From Ardenticatenaceae bacterium (GTDB lineage: Bacteria; Chloroflexota; Anaerolineae; Promineifilales; Promineifilaceae): a stretch of 64,000 nucleotides of DNA. The DNA is taken from NCBI GenBank assembly GCA_020634565.1, contig JACKBN010000003.1, positions 186,001 to 250,000 on the forward strand, given 5' to 3'. How positions within the stretch are numbered: the stretch's first letter is position 1; every line of letters begins with the position of its first letter. A program made the position numbers and the translations under genes. A model generated the notes under the pieces. That model searched no databases, was not told the origin of the DNA, and saw nothing but the letters and a program-made list of their open reading frames with translations. Shown here in pieces: positions 17,765 through 26,502 of this stretch.

Positions 17765-17991
17765 ACGATTCCTCCATTTGCTACGGCCGTTCTGGAGAAA
17801 TTCGGCCGTACACAGCTGAGCCGAGAGAAACTGTTCAGTTAGTGCGACCTTTCTGAACGTCTACAGCATACTGCACGCTTCTGTCACTCAGCTGACATCA
17901 ACCTTACATGAGTCAGTCAGTGGCATGACAATAAACGACGAAGGATGTGGTTTTCAGGCAAAGGGGGGAAATTTATTGAAAGAAACTGTGT

Positions 17992-18648
17992 CTATGAGGC
18001 AAGGTAGTAGCTGTTTCCCGCGCAGGTTTGGCAGAGGATACGGCCGTTCTCATCCACCACCTCCCGCTCATTCATCACCTCTTCCTCACACTGCGCACAA
18101 ATGGTGCGACGGCCCGGCTGGCTGAGAATGTCGGCCAGGGGGCGGCGCAGGGTGACGTGCTGGATAGAGACCAACTCGGCATCGGGGATGTGTTGGTAGC
18201 CGATGAGGTATTGGTGCCAGCGGCTGGGCTGGTTAGAAGCGTACGTTTGGGCCAGATCGCGCGAAACGGCCGTTGGCGCCACGCGCACCGCTTGTGCTGT
18301 GTGAGTATCAATCAGCGTGGCGGCTACCTTGCCGTAATCTTCCACGCGCAAAGTGCGCCGCCCCACAAAACAGTCCGTGGCAACAGCGATGCCATCAGCC
18401 CCACAGCCATCCGTTTCCACGATGGTGAGCAGTCGTTTGTTGTTGTTGCCAAATGGGGTGGTGCTGTCTGCCGCTAGTAACTCCAGCGCAATGAGACCGC
18501 TCAGGCCCAGGCGCACGCCCAGCACTTGCCGGGGGCATAAATGATGGTGCCGGGCTGCCGAAGCGGCTAGCAGTTCTGGCAGTAGCGGATGCAACGGCCG
18601 TTCCACCGCCGATTTTGAGGCAGGATTTGAAGGAAACAATCGGGTCAT
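17992..18648 (-). CDS. FmdE-like protein with C-terminal zinc ribbon
   Basis: A 218-residue protein. Residues about 20-165 match the FmdE/FwdE (formylmethanofuran dehydrogenase subunit E) family: HHLCPRQVLGVRLG, the ETDGCGADG motif and RRTLRVEDYGK. Residues about 185-212 form a CxxC...CxxC zinc ribbon (CAQCEEEV ... CQTCAG). In bacteria without methanogenesis this family is usually tied to molybdopterin or metal handling; the exact role is unknown. The gene stands alone. Confidence 0.82.
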   Translation of the reverse strand: MTRLFPSNPASKSAVERPLHPLLPELLAASAARHHHLCPRQVLGVRLGLSGLIALELLAADSTTPFGNNNKRLLTIVETDGCGADGIAVATDCFVGRRTLRVEDYGKVAATLIDTHTAQAVRVAPTAVSRDLAQTYASNQPSRWHQYLIGYQHIPDAELVSIQHVTLRRPLADILSQPGRRTICAQCEEEVMNEREVVDENGRILCQTCAGNSYYLAS

Positions 18649-18775
18649 GGTAATTCTGACGCACTCAAGTGCTTAAGCATTGGCACGTATGTCGTCGCAT
18701 GAAAAGGGCATATCCCTTAAAGTGTAAGCATATTGAACGAAACGGCCAAAACGGCCTAAACTTGGGAACGAAAAA

Positions 18776-18952
18776 ATGATGGCACTCCTCCTATTTTCCA
18801 TACTGAGCTTAATTGCTTCTACCTTTGTAATCTCAGCGGCAATGTTGTCCTCGCGCTTGAGTCAGCGTGAAAACTGGACCGAACGATATGACAACGCAGA
18901 AGCCAGCGGCAACCAGTCTTCACACCTTTGTACACAAATGATGAACCATTAA
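18776..18952 (+). CDS. Small single-span membrane protein (58 residues)
   Basis: An open frame of 58 codons starts at tandem ATGs, preceded by GGGAACG. The peptide has one hydrophobic span (about residues 3-25, LLLFSILSLIASTFVISAAM) then a charged tail (SSRLSQRENWTERYD). It fills an otherwise empty 390-base spacer and is followed by a hairpin terminator. No family is recognised and it may be chance, but the spacing and the membrane-plus-charged-tail design suggest a real small protein. Confidence 0.45.
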   Translation: MMALLLFSILSLIASTFVISAAMLSSRLSQRENWTERYDNAEASGNQSSHLCTQMMNH

Positions 18953-18987
18953 ACAGATCATCTACCTCTGGGACGGAGCTGTTATTG

Positions 18988-19025
18988 CCGCCAGACGCGC
19001 ACGATTTTGTGGGCGCGTCTGGCGG
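18988..19025. terminator. Bidirectional hairpin terminator
   Basis: A perfect 13-pair GC-rich stem (CCGCCAGACGCGC with its complement, 18988-19000 and 19013-19025) with a 12-base loop sits between the small plus-strand ORF and the minus-strand glpD end. Confidence 0.75.
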
Positions 19026-19034
19026 TTGCTGTTT

Positions 19035-20776
19035 CTAGCGGCGTTTGCGCAGCCCCAGATAAAACAGCAGCAAGGCCAATGCCGTGCCAAGCAAACTGCC
19101 CGCTACGGCCGTTCGTCCCGCCCCCGATTTTTCCACAGTGACCGGTGTCGTATCCGGTTTTTGCAACATCGAATGCCAGTCCGGCACGTCCTCTTTGGGC
19201 GGAAGGCTGTATTTTTCCTGCCACCGTTTTTGATAAGCAGCCCATTCTTCGGCCCAACGGCCGTCAGCCCAACCCAACTCATCCTGGCAGATTTCCTGTA
19301 TTTGCGCGGCAAATTGTGCCCCACCTTCCGGCAATAGCAGCCCCAGCCGTACCCGCCGCAGCAGCAAATCATCCAGATGCACCACGCCTTCGCTGCGCGC
19401 CGCCCAGCGCAGTTCCGCCCATAGCACGTTGCTGTTGGGGAGATTTTCCAGCTCGCCCGGTTCGGCCGCCTGGACCAAATCAGCCGCCTCGCGACCATAG
19501 CGGCCAATCAGCCGCCGCCGTGTCGCTTCCGGCAGCTTGACCTGCAAATCTTCCGTCACTTCATCCAGCGCCGGGGCGTCTTCGTCGATTTTGGGCATGT
19601 CGGGCAGCATTTTGCCTGCCGCTTCCAGCGCATCCAGGGCGATGAGGCGGAAGGTGGTCAGCTTGCCGCCGGTCACCGTTAGCAGTCCATTTTCTGTCCA
19701 GACCACATGGTCACGCGATTCGGCCGAGGGGTCCAGCTTGCCGGTGTTGATGACTGGACGCACGCCAGCGAAGGTGGCCATCACGTCGTCCAGCGTCAGC
19801 GCCAGCGACGGATAGCGAGACTCGACGGCGGCCATCAAATAGGCCACTTCGCCGGGGGTGATGTGCGGTTCGTGGCTCAAATCCTCGCTGTGATCCACAT
19901 CGGTGGTGCCCACCAGTGTCACGCCATCCCACGGGAAAATGAAGACAAAACGGCCGTCCAGCGGATGGTTGAACGACACTGCCTGCGCAATGGGAAAACG
20001 CCACTGGGGGAAGATGAGATGGCTGCCGCGCAACGGCCGTAATCGTGGTTCCTGATCGACTTTTTCGCGTAAATCATCGGCCCAAGCTCCGGTGGCGTTA
20101 ATGACGATATTGGCGCGCACGCCCTTTTTGCGGTTGGTTTCCCGATCTTGCAGCGTTACGCCCACCACATGACCCTCTTCCCGAATGAGATCGACGGCGG
20201 CCATGTAATTTACGGCCGTACCGCCTGCGTCCACCGCCTCCCGAATGACTCTTAGCACCAGCCGTGCATCGTCGGTTTGGGCATCAAAATAGTGGAACGC
20301 GCCCGCCAAATCCTGCACGTTCAGGCGTGGGGCCAGCATCCACACCTCTTGCGGGCTGTAGTAGCGATGGCTCCATTGCAGCGCCACCAAATCGTAAAAG
20401 GACAGCCCCGCGCGGACGAGCCATTTTTCGCGCAGTTGGCCGCTGCCTTTTTCGTTGGCCAGCAAAAAGCCCAGCGGGTCCACCAGCCCTGGTGCGGATT
20501 CTTGCAGCTTTTGCCGCTCTTGTACGCTGGCCTGCGTCAGCCCAATCTTGCCTTGTTTCAGGTAGCGCAGCCGCCGTATACCAGCTTGGGCTGCGGCTGG
20601 AGGTGCCAAACGCAAAGTCGCGCTGCTCGACGAGCAAGGTTTTCAGCCAACCGCGTCGCCTCGCGCAAAATTCCCGCGCCGGTAATCCGCCGCCGACTAC
20701 GACGATGTCCCACGGTTGGTCCAAATTTTGCCAAAATCTCTTCACGCCAGTTTTTGTTCCACATAAATGTTCATCC
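19035..20776 (-). pseudogene. glpD: Glycerol-3-phosphate dehydrogenase, frameshifted at the 5' end
   Basis: The intact part (from about 20615 down, over 500 codons) is a FAD-dependent glycerol-3-phosphate dehydrogenase. It shows RYLKQGKIGL, the NATGAWADDL strand near residue 195, TLVGTTDVDHS, the GVRPV segment and TVTGGKLTTFR. It also has an unusual C-terminal membrane anchor before a basic end. The enzyme normally passes electrons from glycerol-3-phosphate to quinone. The first 300 bases (20473-20776) have four deletions and one insertion compared with the second copy at 21688-21995, breaking the FAD-binding GxGxxG region into three frames. As assembled, no full-length protein can be made, yet the remaining frame shows no decay. 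Confidence 0.85.
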
Positions 20777-20884
20777 TGTAAGTCATATCCGCCCAGCGTG
20801 AACGGACTGGGCTACTTTATGAAAGCCTCTTCGAGGTAGATTTTAGCCCTGAAAGGGCTTCCAAAATGTAGTGGAATTCTAACG

Positions 20885-21687
20885 CCCACTTGTGATCTAA
20901 TATCCGTTGACGACGACCAAGTATCCAGTCTGGAGTTAGGGTTCAATGGAAATAATAACTGGAAATGACAGGTAGAAAGGTGATCATCACTTTCTTCTCG
21001 TTCGAGAACAATAAGCTGTTTACTGTTAGGAGACCAATCAAAGGGCCGTATCTTTCAGAGACTAATTTCACGGTCTCTGTATCAACTTCTAACAACCAGA
21101 TGCCCCTCTTGTTTTCATAGGTGGCACTAAAAGCTATCCACTTTCCATTGGGCGACCAACGCAGCGTACTCTGGATAACTGATTCCGGCTAATATTTCTT
21201 GAATTTGGCTACCGTCGGCGTCCATTGCGTATATTGTCCAGGGAGAAAAGAGCAAATTTTCAATGTCTCTACTCGTAGTAGGCGAGTCATAAGGTGTAGA
21301 CTCTGTGCCAGCAAAAATAATGGTCTTGCCATCGGAAGACCAGCTTGGTTGAGCAACTCGTTGAAAATTGCTGAATATCTGCTTGCCCTCACCTCCCAAT
21401 TGAAAACGGTATAGTTCATTACTGAGACCCGCACCAACGGCATTCCCTGAATAAGTTCGCTGCTCATATCAGGGTGATAGAGTGTACGATCCTATCAAAG
21501 CCAGAATATTCTTGGAGTATCTGGCTCTCTCCGCTGTTCATCCTAAGTATAAAGAACACCGGATTGACCACCCACCAATTCCTTACAGAAATATGTATAA
21601 CCTAATTTGTCGTTGGGTAAGCGTTGCAAAAAACCCGATATAGCTAGGTGCCGGGAAACAATGATCTGGATGATTTGGCCCGATTTG
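20885..21687 (-). pseudogene. Decayed TolB/WD40-like beta-propeller fragment
   Basis: Short stretches in different minus-strand frames give propeller repeats: PSWSSDGKTIIFAGTE followed by IYAMDADGSQI, and after a frameshift near 21170 LRWSPNGKWIAFSA with IWLLEVDTE. A further piece (LGYTYFCKEL ... SGVLYT) reads into the same block. Stops and frameshifts mean no intact gene. The block is AT-rich, has no ACGGCCGT motif and lies between the two copies of the glpD 5' end, so it probably arrived with the rearrangement. Confidence 0.65.
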
Positions 21688-21995
21688 AGCGGGTCCACCA
21701 GCCCTGGCGCGGATTCTTGCAGCTTTTGCCGCTCCTGCACGCTGGCCTGCGTCAGCCCGATTTTGCCCTGCTTCAGGTAGCGCAACCCGCCGTGCACCAG
21801 CTTGGAGCTGCGACTGGAGGTGCCAAAGGCAAAGTCTCGCTGCTCGACGAGCAAGGTTTTCAAACCCAGCCGCGTCGCCTCGCGCAAAATTCCCGCGCCG
21901 GTAATGCCGCCACCGACTACGACGATGTCCCACGGCTGGTCCGAATTTTGCCAAATCTCTTCACGCCAGTTTTTGTTCCACATAAAAGTTCATCC
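21688..21995 (-). pseudogene. glpD: Second copy of the glpD 5' end (truncated)
   Basis: This 308-base block encodes an intact GlpD N-terminus of about 100 residues, with the dinucleotide fold VVVGGGITGAGI, VEQRDFAFGTSSRSS and KLVHGGLRYLK. It then leaves the GlpD frame after VDPL and enters unrelated sequence. It is about 90 percent identical to 20473-20776 but has the frame preserved. It starts at the ATG at 21983. It lies next to the AGPS-like gene, so this was probably the original gene start, now cut off from its body by about 0.9 kb. Confidence 0.85.
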
Positions 21996-22096
21996 CGTAG
22001 CCGCAGTTTCTTACTGCGAGAAAGTGTGCAAGTTTGCAAGTGTTCAGGTGTGCAGGTGGGGAATTGAGTAATTTACCTCTTCACCTTGTCACCCGA

Positions 22097-23701
22097 TCAC
22101 CTTGTCACCAAAACCCCCGGATTCATCACCCCCGCCGGATCAAACTGCCGCGCGACTGTTTCTAGCGTGGCAATGCCCAGACGGCCTTTTTCTGCGGCGA
22201 GGTATGGTTGGTGATCGCGGCCAACGCCGTGCTGGTGGCTGATGGTGCCGCCGTGCCGCACGATGGCCTGGCTAGCGGCCGTTTTCATCGCTACCCATCG
22301 TGCCAAATTCACATCTGGATCAGGTGAGAGCCGGAAGAGGTAGGTGCTGTAGATGCTGCATCCGGTAGCGTACATGTGCGACAGGTGGGTGAAGACGTGC
22401 AGTTGCTCGTCGAATTGGGCCATGGCGTTTTTGAGGCTGCTCTCGATGTCGGCGAGGGTGGCATCTACCTGGTTCCAGGTAACGGCCGTTTCCAACGTAT
22501 CCACCCCATAGCCAATCTCCCACAGCGCGTTGCGCAGATACGGCGTGCGGAAGCGCCCTTTTTGCCACTGGGTGCCAAATTGCTGCCCTACGTGAATGCC
22601 GCCGTGTGCCTTGGCGATGTCTACCGCCTCACTGCGGGCGGTGTTGACGATGTGTCGGTTGCCGCTAAAGCCAATCAGCAGCATCGACTTGTTCTCATCG
22701 ACGCCGCGCAGGCTGAGCAGCCGCTCCAGCGTGCCGATGAGCAGCTCATGCCCGGCCAGCTTGAGCGTCGTTTCTGTCTCGATGCCGGTGCTGAGGCGCA
22801 GCATGGAAAGGGGCAAATTCGCCTGGAGCATTTGGCGAACGGCCGTTTTGCCCGCCTCAAAATCAGGGAAGAAAATCGCGTTAAACGACTCCCGCTCCGG
22901 CAGGGGTGAAATGCGCACGGTGGCCTCGGTGATAATGCCCAATCGACCCTCGGAGCCGAGGACGAGCTGGCGCACGTCTGGCCCGGCGGCGGAGGCGGGC
23001 AGCGGCGGCATGTTGAGGTCGCCCGCCGGGGCCATCAATTTGCCGCCCGCGAACAGGTCTTCGATACGGCCGTAGCCGCGTGACTGCTGCCCGCTGGAGC
23101 GTGTGGCCACCCAGCCGCCCAGCGTGGAGTACTCAAACGACTGCGGGTAGTGCCCTAGCGTGTACCCTTTGGCCCGCAGTTGGGCTTCCATTTCTGGCCC
23201 GGCGATGCCTGCGCCGAAGGTGGCGAGTTGGCTGGTTGTGTCTAGGGCCGTCAGGCGGCTGAGCCGCTGCAAATTGACGGTGAGCACGGGGCGATCGCCC
23301 GGTTCCGGGTTGATGTGGCCCACGACGGAGGTGCCGCCGCCGTACGGAATCAGCTTGAGGTCTTGGGCGCGGGCCAACTGGAGCAGGGTGAGTACCTCAT
23401 CTTCGGTGTGGGGGAAGGCGACGCCGTCGGGGAAGGTGCTAATTTGGCCGCTGCGCAGGGCAACCCAGTCGGGGAAGCTTTGGCCACGGGCGTGCTTGAG
23501 CCGCGTTTCGGCGTCGGTTTGGATGAGTGGGTGCTCGGATAAGCGGCTTTCGGGCACGGTGGCGACAACGTCTGCCAAGGTGGCATCCTGAGTCGGTGTC
23601 GCTTCGCCAACCAGATCAATGAGATAGTCGCCTGCTTTTTCGGGGAGGGGGTAGAGTACGGCCGTATCTCCCCAGCCGTTCCATCGTTTCATAGCTGCCA
23701 T
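22097..23701 (-). CDS. FAD-linked oxidase, alkyldihydroxyacetonephosphate-synthase-like
   Basis: A 534-residue VAO/PCMH-type flavoprotein. The FAD-binding domain (about 75-285) has PYGGGTSVVGH and the AGPS-like region GHYPQSFEYSTLGGW near residue 190 with the RSSGQQSRGYG turn. The cap domain follows, and the C-terminus has the HQHGVGRDH motif near residue 490. Homologues either make ether lipids from acyl-dihydroxyacetone phosphate or oxidise 2-hydroxy acids. The AGPS-like motifs and the neighbouring glycerol-3-phosphate genes favour glycerolipid chemistry. It lies just upstream of the broken glpD and may have been co-transcribed with it. Confidence 0.82.
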   Translation of the reverse strand: MAAMKRWNGWGDTAVLYPLPEKAGDYLIDLVGEATPTQDATLADVVATVPESRLSEHPLIQTDAETRLKHARGQSFPDWVALRSGQISTFPDGVAFPHTEDEVLTLLQLARAQDLKLIPYGGGTSVVGHINPEPGDRPVLTVNLQRLSRLTALDTTSQLATFGAGIAGPEMEAQLRAKGYTLGHYPQSFEYSTLGGWVATRSSGQQSRGYGRIEDLFAGGKLMAPAGDLNMPPLPASAAGPDVRQLVLGSEGRLGIITEATVRISPLPERESFNAIFFPDFEAGKTAVRQMLQANLPLSMLRLSTGIETETTLKLAGHELLIGTLERLLSLRGVDENKSMLLIGFSGNRHIVNTARSEAVDIAKAHGGIHVGQQFGTQWQKGRFRTPYLRNALWEIGYGVDTLETAVTWNQVDATLADIESSLKNAMAQFDEQLHVFTHLSHMYATGCSIYSTYLFRLSPDPDVNLARWVAMKTAASQAIVRHGGTISHQHGVGRDHQPYLAAEKGRLGIATLETVARQFDPAGVMNPGVLVTR

Positions 23702-23726
23702 CCTTTGGTTTGATTTGTTGCTTGAG

Positions 23727-23787
23727 AGATTGGACCAATTTCTGTTTGTGTGGGGTGTTTATCTTTAAAAGAAAATTGGTCCAATCT
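23727..23787. repeat. Inverted repeat, same word as 10615-10680
   Basis: AGATTGGACCAATTT (23727-23741) faces its complement (23773-23787) across 31 bases. Arms match the element at 10615-10680 in inverted order, marking a dispersed hairpin between divergent genes. Confidence 0.85.
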
Positions 23788-23852
23788 TGGTGACGGTTCA
23801 GTTTCTTGAATGATAGGGCAGATGTTGGTGGGTTGTCCAGCAAGGAGCGCTG

Positions 23853-23908
23853 ATTTCCCCGGAAACTGCCCAAGTGTAACCTTGCTCTAAAATAGTTGCC
23901 GGGGAAAT
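23853..23908. repeat. Inverted repeat with ATTTCCCCGGAAACT arms
   Basis: Arms at 23853-23867 and 23894-23908 match at 14 of 15 positions. The same word forms the hairpin at 55843-55901, 32 kb away. It lies upstream of the DhaR-like gene. Confidence 0.8.
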
Positions 23909-23955
23909 GGGACGAATAAATTTGCGCGGGGATGGGATTTTTGTGAAAATGCATC

Positions 23956-25950
23956 ATGCAGCCTATTGGGTATCCGATCAATCATGCGCTGTTGCAGCGT
24001 TATTGGCAGAATTTCATGGCGACGGGGGCGGTTACGGCCGTTCCTGGGGCAGAACCAGACGTCACCGTGATTCAATCCTGGCAGCGCTGCGCCCCTCTGG
24101 CAGATCCCACCAACAGACCCCGCCCGCCGGTGCTGCGCGAACCAGCGCTGCAATCCCTACTGAAAGCGCAACGAGAAGTTATTGCGGTGGCCATTCCTTT
24201 TATGGAGGATATGCACCAATTCATTGAAGGCTCTGGCGCGGCGATTTTGCTGGCTGACGGTACGGGCTGTTTGCTGGAAGTGTGTGGCGATCCGGTGGCG
24301 CGAAAGATGGTAGAAGTACGCAATTTGGGCGTAGGATCGTACTGGTCAGAGGCGTATTTGGGCACCAATGCGCTGGGCGTGACATTGGTGGCAGCGATGC
24401 CGGTGCAGGTGGTGGGGGCTGAGCATTATTTCCAGACGTTTCATAAATTCACCAGTACGGCCGCACCCATTCATGATGTAAACGGCCGTATCATTGGCAT
24501 TATTGGCGTGGTAAACAGCGCCGAAGATTCTACCTCGCACACGCTCTCGCTAGTGATGGCTGTGGCCCGCGCCATTAGCAATCAGCTCCAGGCGGAACTG
24601 TATTTGGATGAGGCTAATCGCCGCCTGACTGAGCTGAATACCATCATGGAGTCTATTACCGAAGGGGTGCTGGCTTGGAATGGCGCTGGGAAGATCAATC
24701 ATGTGAATCCTCAGGCCGGGCGGCTGCTGAATTTGGCTCCAACTTCTGTGTTGGGTTTGCCGCTGATGGAGGTGGTGCGCCTGCCAGAAGAGTTGCAGCT
24801 GGGATTAAGAAACAACCAGGATTTGGAAGACACGGAAGTGACGCTGGCGGTGAAGGTCACCGGCGAGATGTTGCAAACGGTGGTGACGCTGCGGGTGATG
24901 TGGGAATACGGCCGTCCCGTTGGCTACATGATGATGTTGCGGCCCACCGAGCAGGTGCGCCGGTTGGTGCATCAGCAGGTGGGCAGCCAGGCCACACTCA
25001 AGCTGGAGGACATTTTTGCTGAATCAGCAGCGATGCGCCCCATCACCCGCCAAGCACGGATTGCGGCGCGTGGGAGTGCCCCCGTTTTGCTACGCGGGGA
25101 AGGGGGCGTTGGCAAAAATCATTTGGCGCGGGCCATTCATAATGATAGTACGCGGGCGGAAAAACCTTTTATTTCTATTAATTGCCGGGCGATTCCACGT
25201 GAACTTGTTGTGAGTGAGTTTCTGGGATACGAGAAAGAGTCTGGCACAAACGGCCGTCCCAGTAAGTTTGAGCTGGCGAATGAAGGCACGCTGCTGCTGG
25301 ATCAGGTCGAGAGCCTCTCTCTGGAAATGCAGTCTGCCTTGCTGCAAGTGATCGAGACGGGGCATGTCATGCGGATTGGGGGAACGCGACCTATCCCTGT
25401 AAATGTCCGGGTAGTGGCCGCCACTGCCGCCGATTTGGAGAGAAGCGTGGCAGATGGTCACTTTCTCTCTCATCTTTATTATCGTTTTTCCGTGTTCAAC
25501 ATCACCATTCCGCCGCTGCGGGAGCGCCGGGAAGATATTTTGCTGATTGCCAAGCGGCTGTTGGCCCGATCCGCCCGGCGGCACGGCCAAAAGATGGTGC
25601 TGGATGAAGAAGCATCGGCGATTTTGAGTCGTTATCCGTGGCCTGGTAACGTGCGGGAGCTGGAGATGGTGCTGGAACGGGCCGCTTACCAAAGCAACGA
25701 TCATGTGATCAAAGTTGTTGATTTGCCGGAGAGCGTCCGCCGGGGACGCGTGGTGGTGGGGCGGGGGCCAGAAGCACAGCCTGTGCTTTCTGCGGCTGAA
25801 GCGGAGCGTGAAGCGATTATTCGTGCGGGCTGGGCCTGCAAAGGACACGTTTCCGAGATGGCTCGTGAATTAAAAATTGGCCGCACTACCCTGTGGCGCA
25901 AGATGAAGTTACACCAAATTGAACCGGCATATTTTAGAAACGGCAGCTAA
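23956..25950 (+). CDS. dhaR: DhaR-like AAA+ transcriptional activator lacking GAFTGA
   Basis: A 664-residue regulator of the AcoR/DhaR group. Residues about 70-220 form a GAF-like sensor, about 225-330 a PAS domain, about 350-575 an AAA+ domain with Walker A (GEGGVGK near residue 380) and about 615-660 a Fis-type HTH (GHVSEMARELKIGRTTLWRK). Where sigma-54 activators carry GAFTGA this protein reads LGYEKESGTNGRPS, so it should not open sigma-54 promoters. Like E. coli DhaR or TyrR it probably works with the housekeeping sigma factor. It is divergent from the flavoprotein gene and directly precedes the glpF-dhaK-dhaL-glpK-dhaM genes, whose promoter region has two fitting binding sites. Confidence 0.85.
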   Translation: MQPIGYPINHALLQRYWQNFMATGAVTAVPGAEPDVTVIQSWQRCAPLADPTNRPRPPVLREPALQSLLKAQREVIAVAIPFMEDMHQFIEGSGAAILLADGTGCLLEVCGDPVARKMVEVRNLGVGSYWSEAYLGTNALGVTLVAAMPVQVVGAEHYFQTFHKFTSTAAPIHDVNGRIIGIIGVVNSAEDSTSHTLSLVMAVARAISNQLQAELYLDEANRRLTELNTIMESITEGVLAWNGAGKINHVNPQAGRLLNLAPTSVLGLPLMEVVRLPEELQLGLRNNQDLEDTEVTLAVKVTGEMLQTVVTLRVMWEYGRPVGYMMMLRPTEQVRRLVHQQVGSQATLKLEDIFAESAAMRPITRQARIAARGSAPVLLRGEGGVGKNHLARAIHNDSTRAEKPFISINCRAIPRELVVSEFLGYEKESGTNGRPSKFELANEGTLLLDQVESLSLEMQSALLQVIETGHVMRIGGTRPIPVNVRVVAATAADLERSVADGHFLSHLYYRFSVFNITIPPLRERREDILLIAKRLLARSARRHGQKMVLDEEASAILSRYPWPGNVRELEMVLERAAYQSNDHVIKVVDLPESVRRGRVVVGRGPEAQPVLSAAEAEREAIIRAGWACKGHVSEMARELKIGRTTLWRKMKLHQIEPAYFRNGS

Positions 25951-26081
25951 GTAAACTTCACAAAAACGGCACCTTTCTTTGGAATGCTTTGTGCAGTTTA
26001 CTCCTAATTAGCAGATTTGACGTCAAAATTTTTTGAGAGATTTTTTGCCAATTGCTTAAAAGAACGTTATCTAAGACCCTC

Positions 26082-26131
26082 TTGTTTCATAATGAAACAA
26101 AACCACTGTTTTTGTGTTTCAGTGTGAAACA
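26082..26131 (+). promoter_or_regulatory. Two activator sites TGTTTCA-N3-TGAAACA
   Basis: Site 1 (26083-26099, extended to a perfect 19-base palindrome) and site 2 (26115-26131) share TGTTTCA-N3-TGAAACA. Their centres are 32 bases apart, three helical turns, so both face the same side. Relative to the predicted start near 26183 they centre at about -92 and -60, positions used by class I activators. The DhaR-like regulator is the obvious candidate. Confidence 0.8.
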
Positions 26132-26146
26132 AAAGAGACCACTTCG

Positions 26147-26176
26147 TTGAAAGGCTTGCCCTGATGACCGTATAGT
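26147..26176 (+). promoter_or_regulatory. Sigma-70-type promoter of the glycerol/dihydroxyacetone genes
   Basis: TTGAAA (26147-26152) and TATAGT (26171-26176) are separated by 18 bases and lie directly downstream of the paired palindromes. The predicted start is near 26183. No sigma-54 GG-N10-GC promoter is seen here. Confidence 0.7.
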
Positions 26177-26182
26177 ATCCGG

Positions 26183-26502
26183 GTATTGTACAAACTACAC
26201 AACGAGACCGAACCTTAAATTGTAGTCACTGCCCAAGAGCATCTTAACCAACTAGCTTTTTAAGAGAACCGTCTGTTTTGGTTTTCTGTTTTTGCCTGCA
26301 TGTTTGCCGGGCAGTTTGGTCTTTTCTGTTACCTGTGGTGCCTGGCCACGACAGGTAAGGAGGTATGAACCACGGGGATTAACCTAGCGCAACCACTACT
26401 TTTTGATGCACCTTTTGTTGTTTTTTTATATTTTACGGCAGTAATGCTGTACCTAATTTTCAGGGAACTTGGAAGAATTAAACCAATTAAGGAGAGGAAA
26501 AC
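26183..26502 (+). other. Long 5' leader of glpF
   Basis: About 320 bases lie between the predicted transcription start and the glpF start codon. The leader contains an 8-pair hairpin (TTACCTGT with ACAGGTAA, about 26329-26358) ending in an AAGGAGG sequence, and several T-rich runs. No known riboswitch class is recognised. Confidence 0.4.

Noticed and set aside
23956..25950. Sigma-54-dependent activation of the glycerol genes
   Set aside because: The GAFTGA loop is replaced and no GG-N10-GC promoter lies before glpF.
26355..26372. Leader peptide after AAGGAGG in the glpF leader
   Set aside because: The ATG is only one base from the Shine-Dalgarno and the frame ends after five codons.
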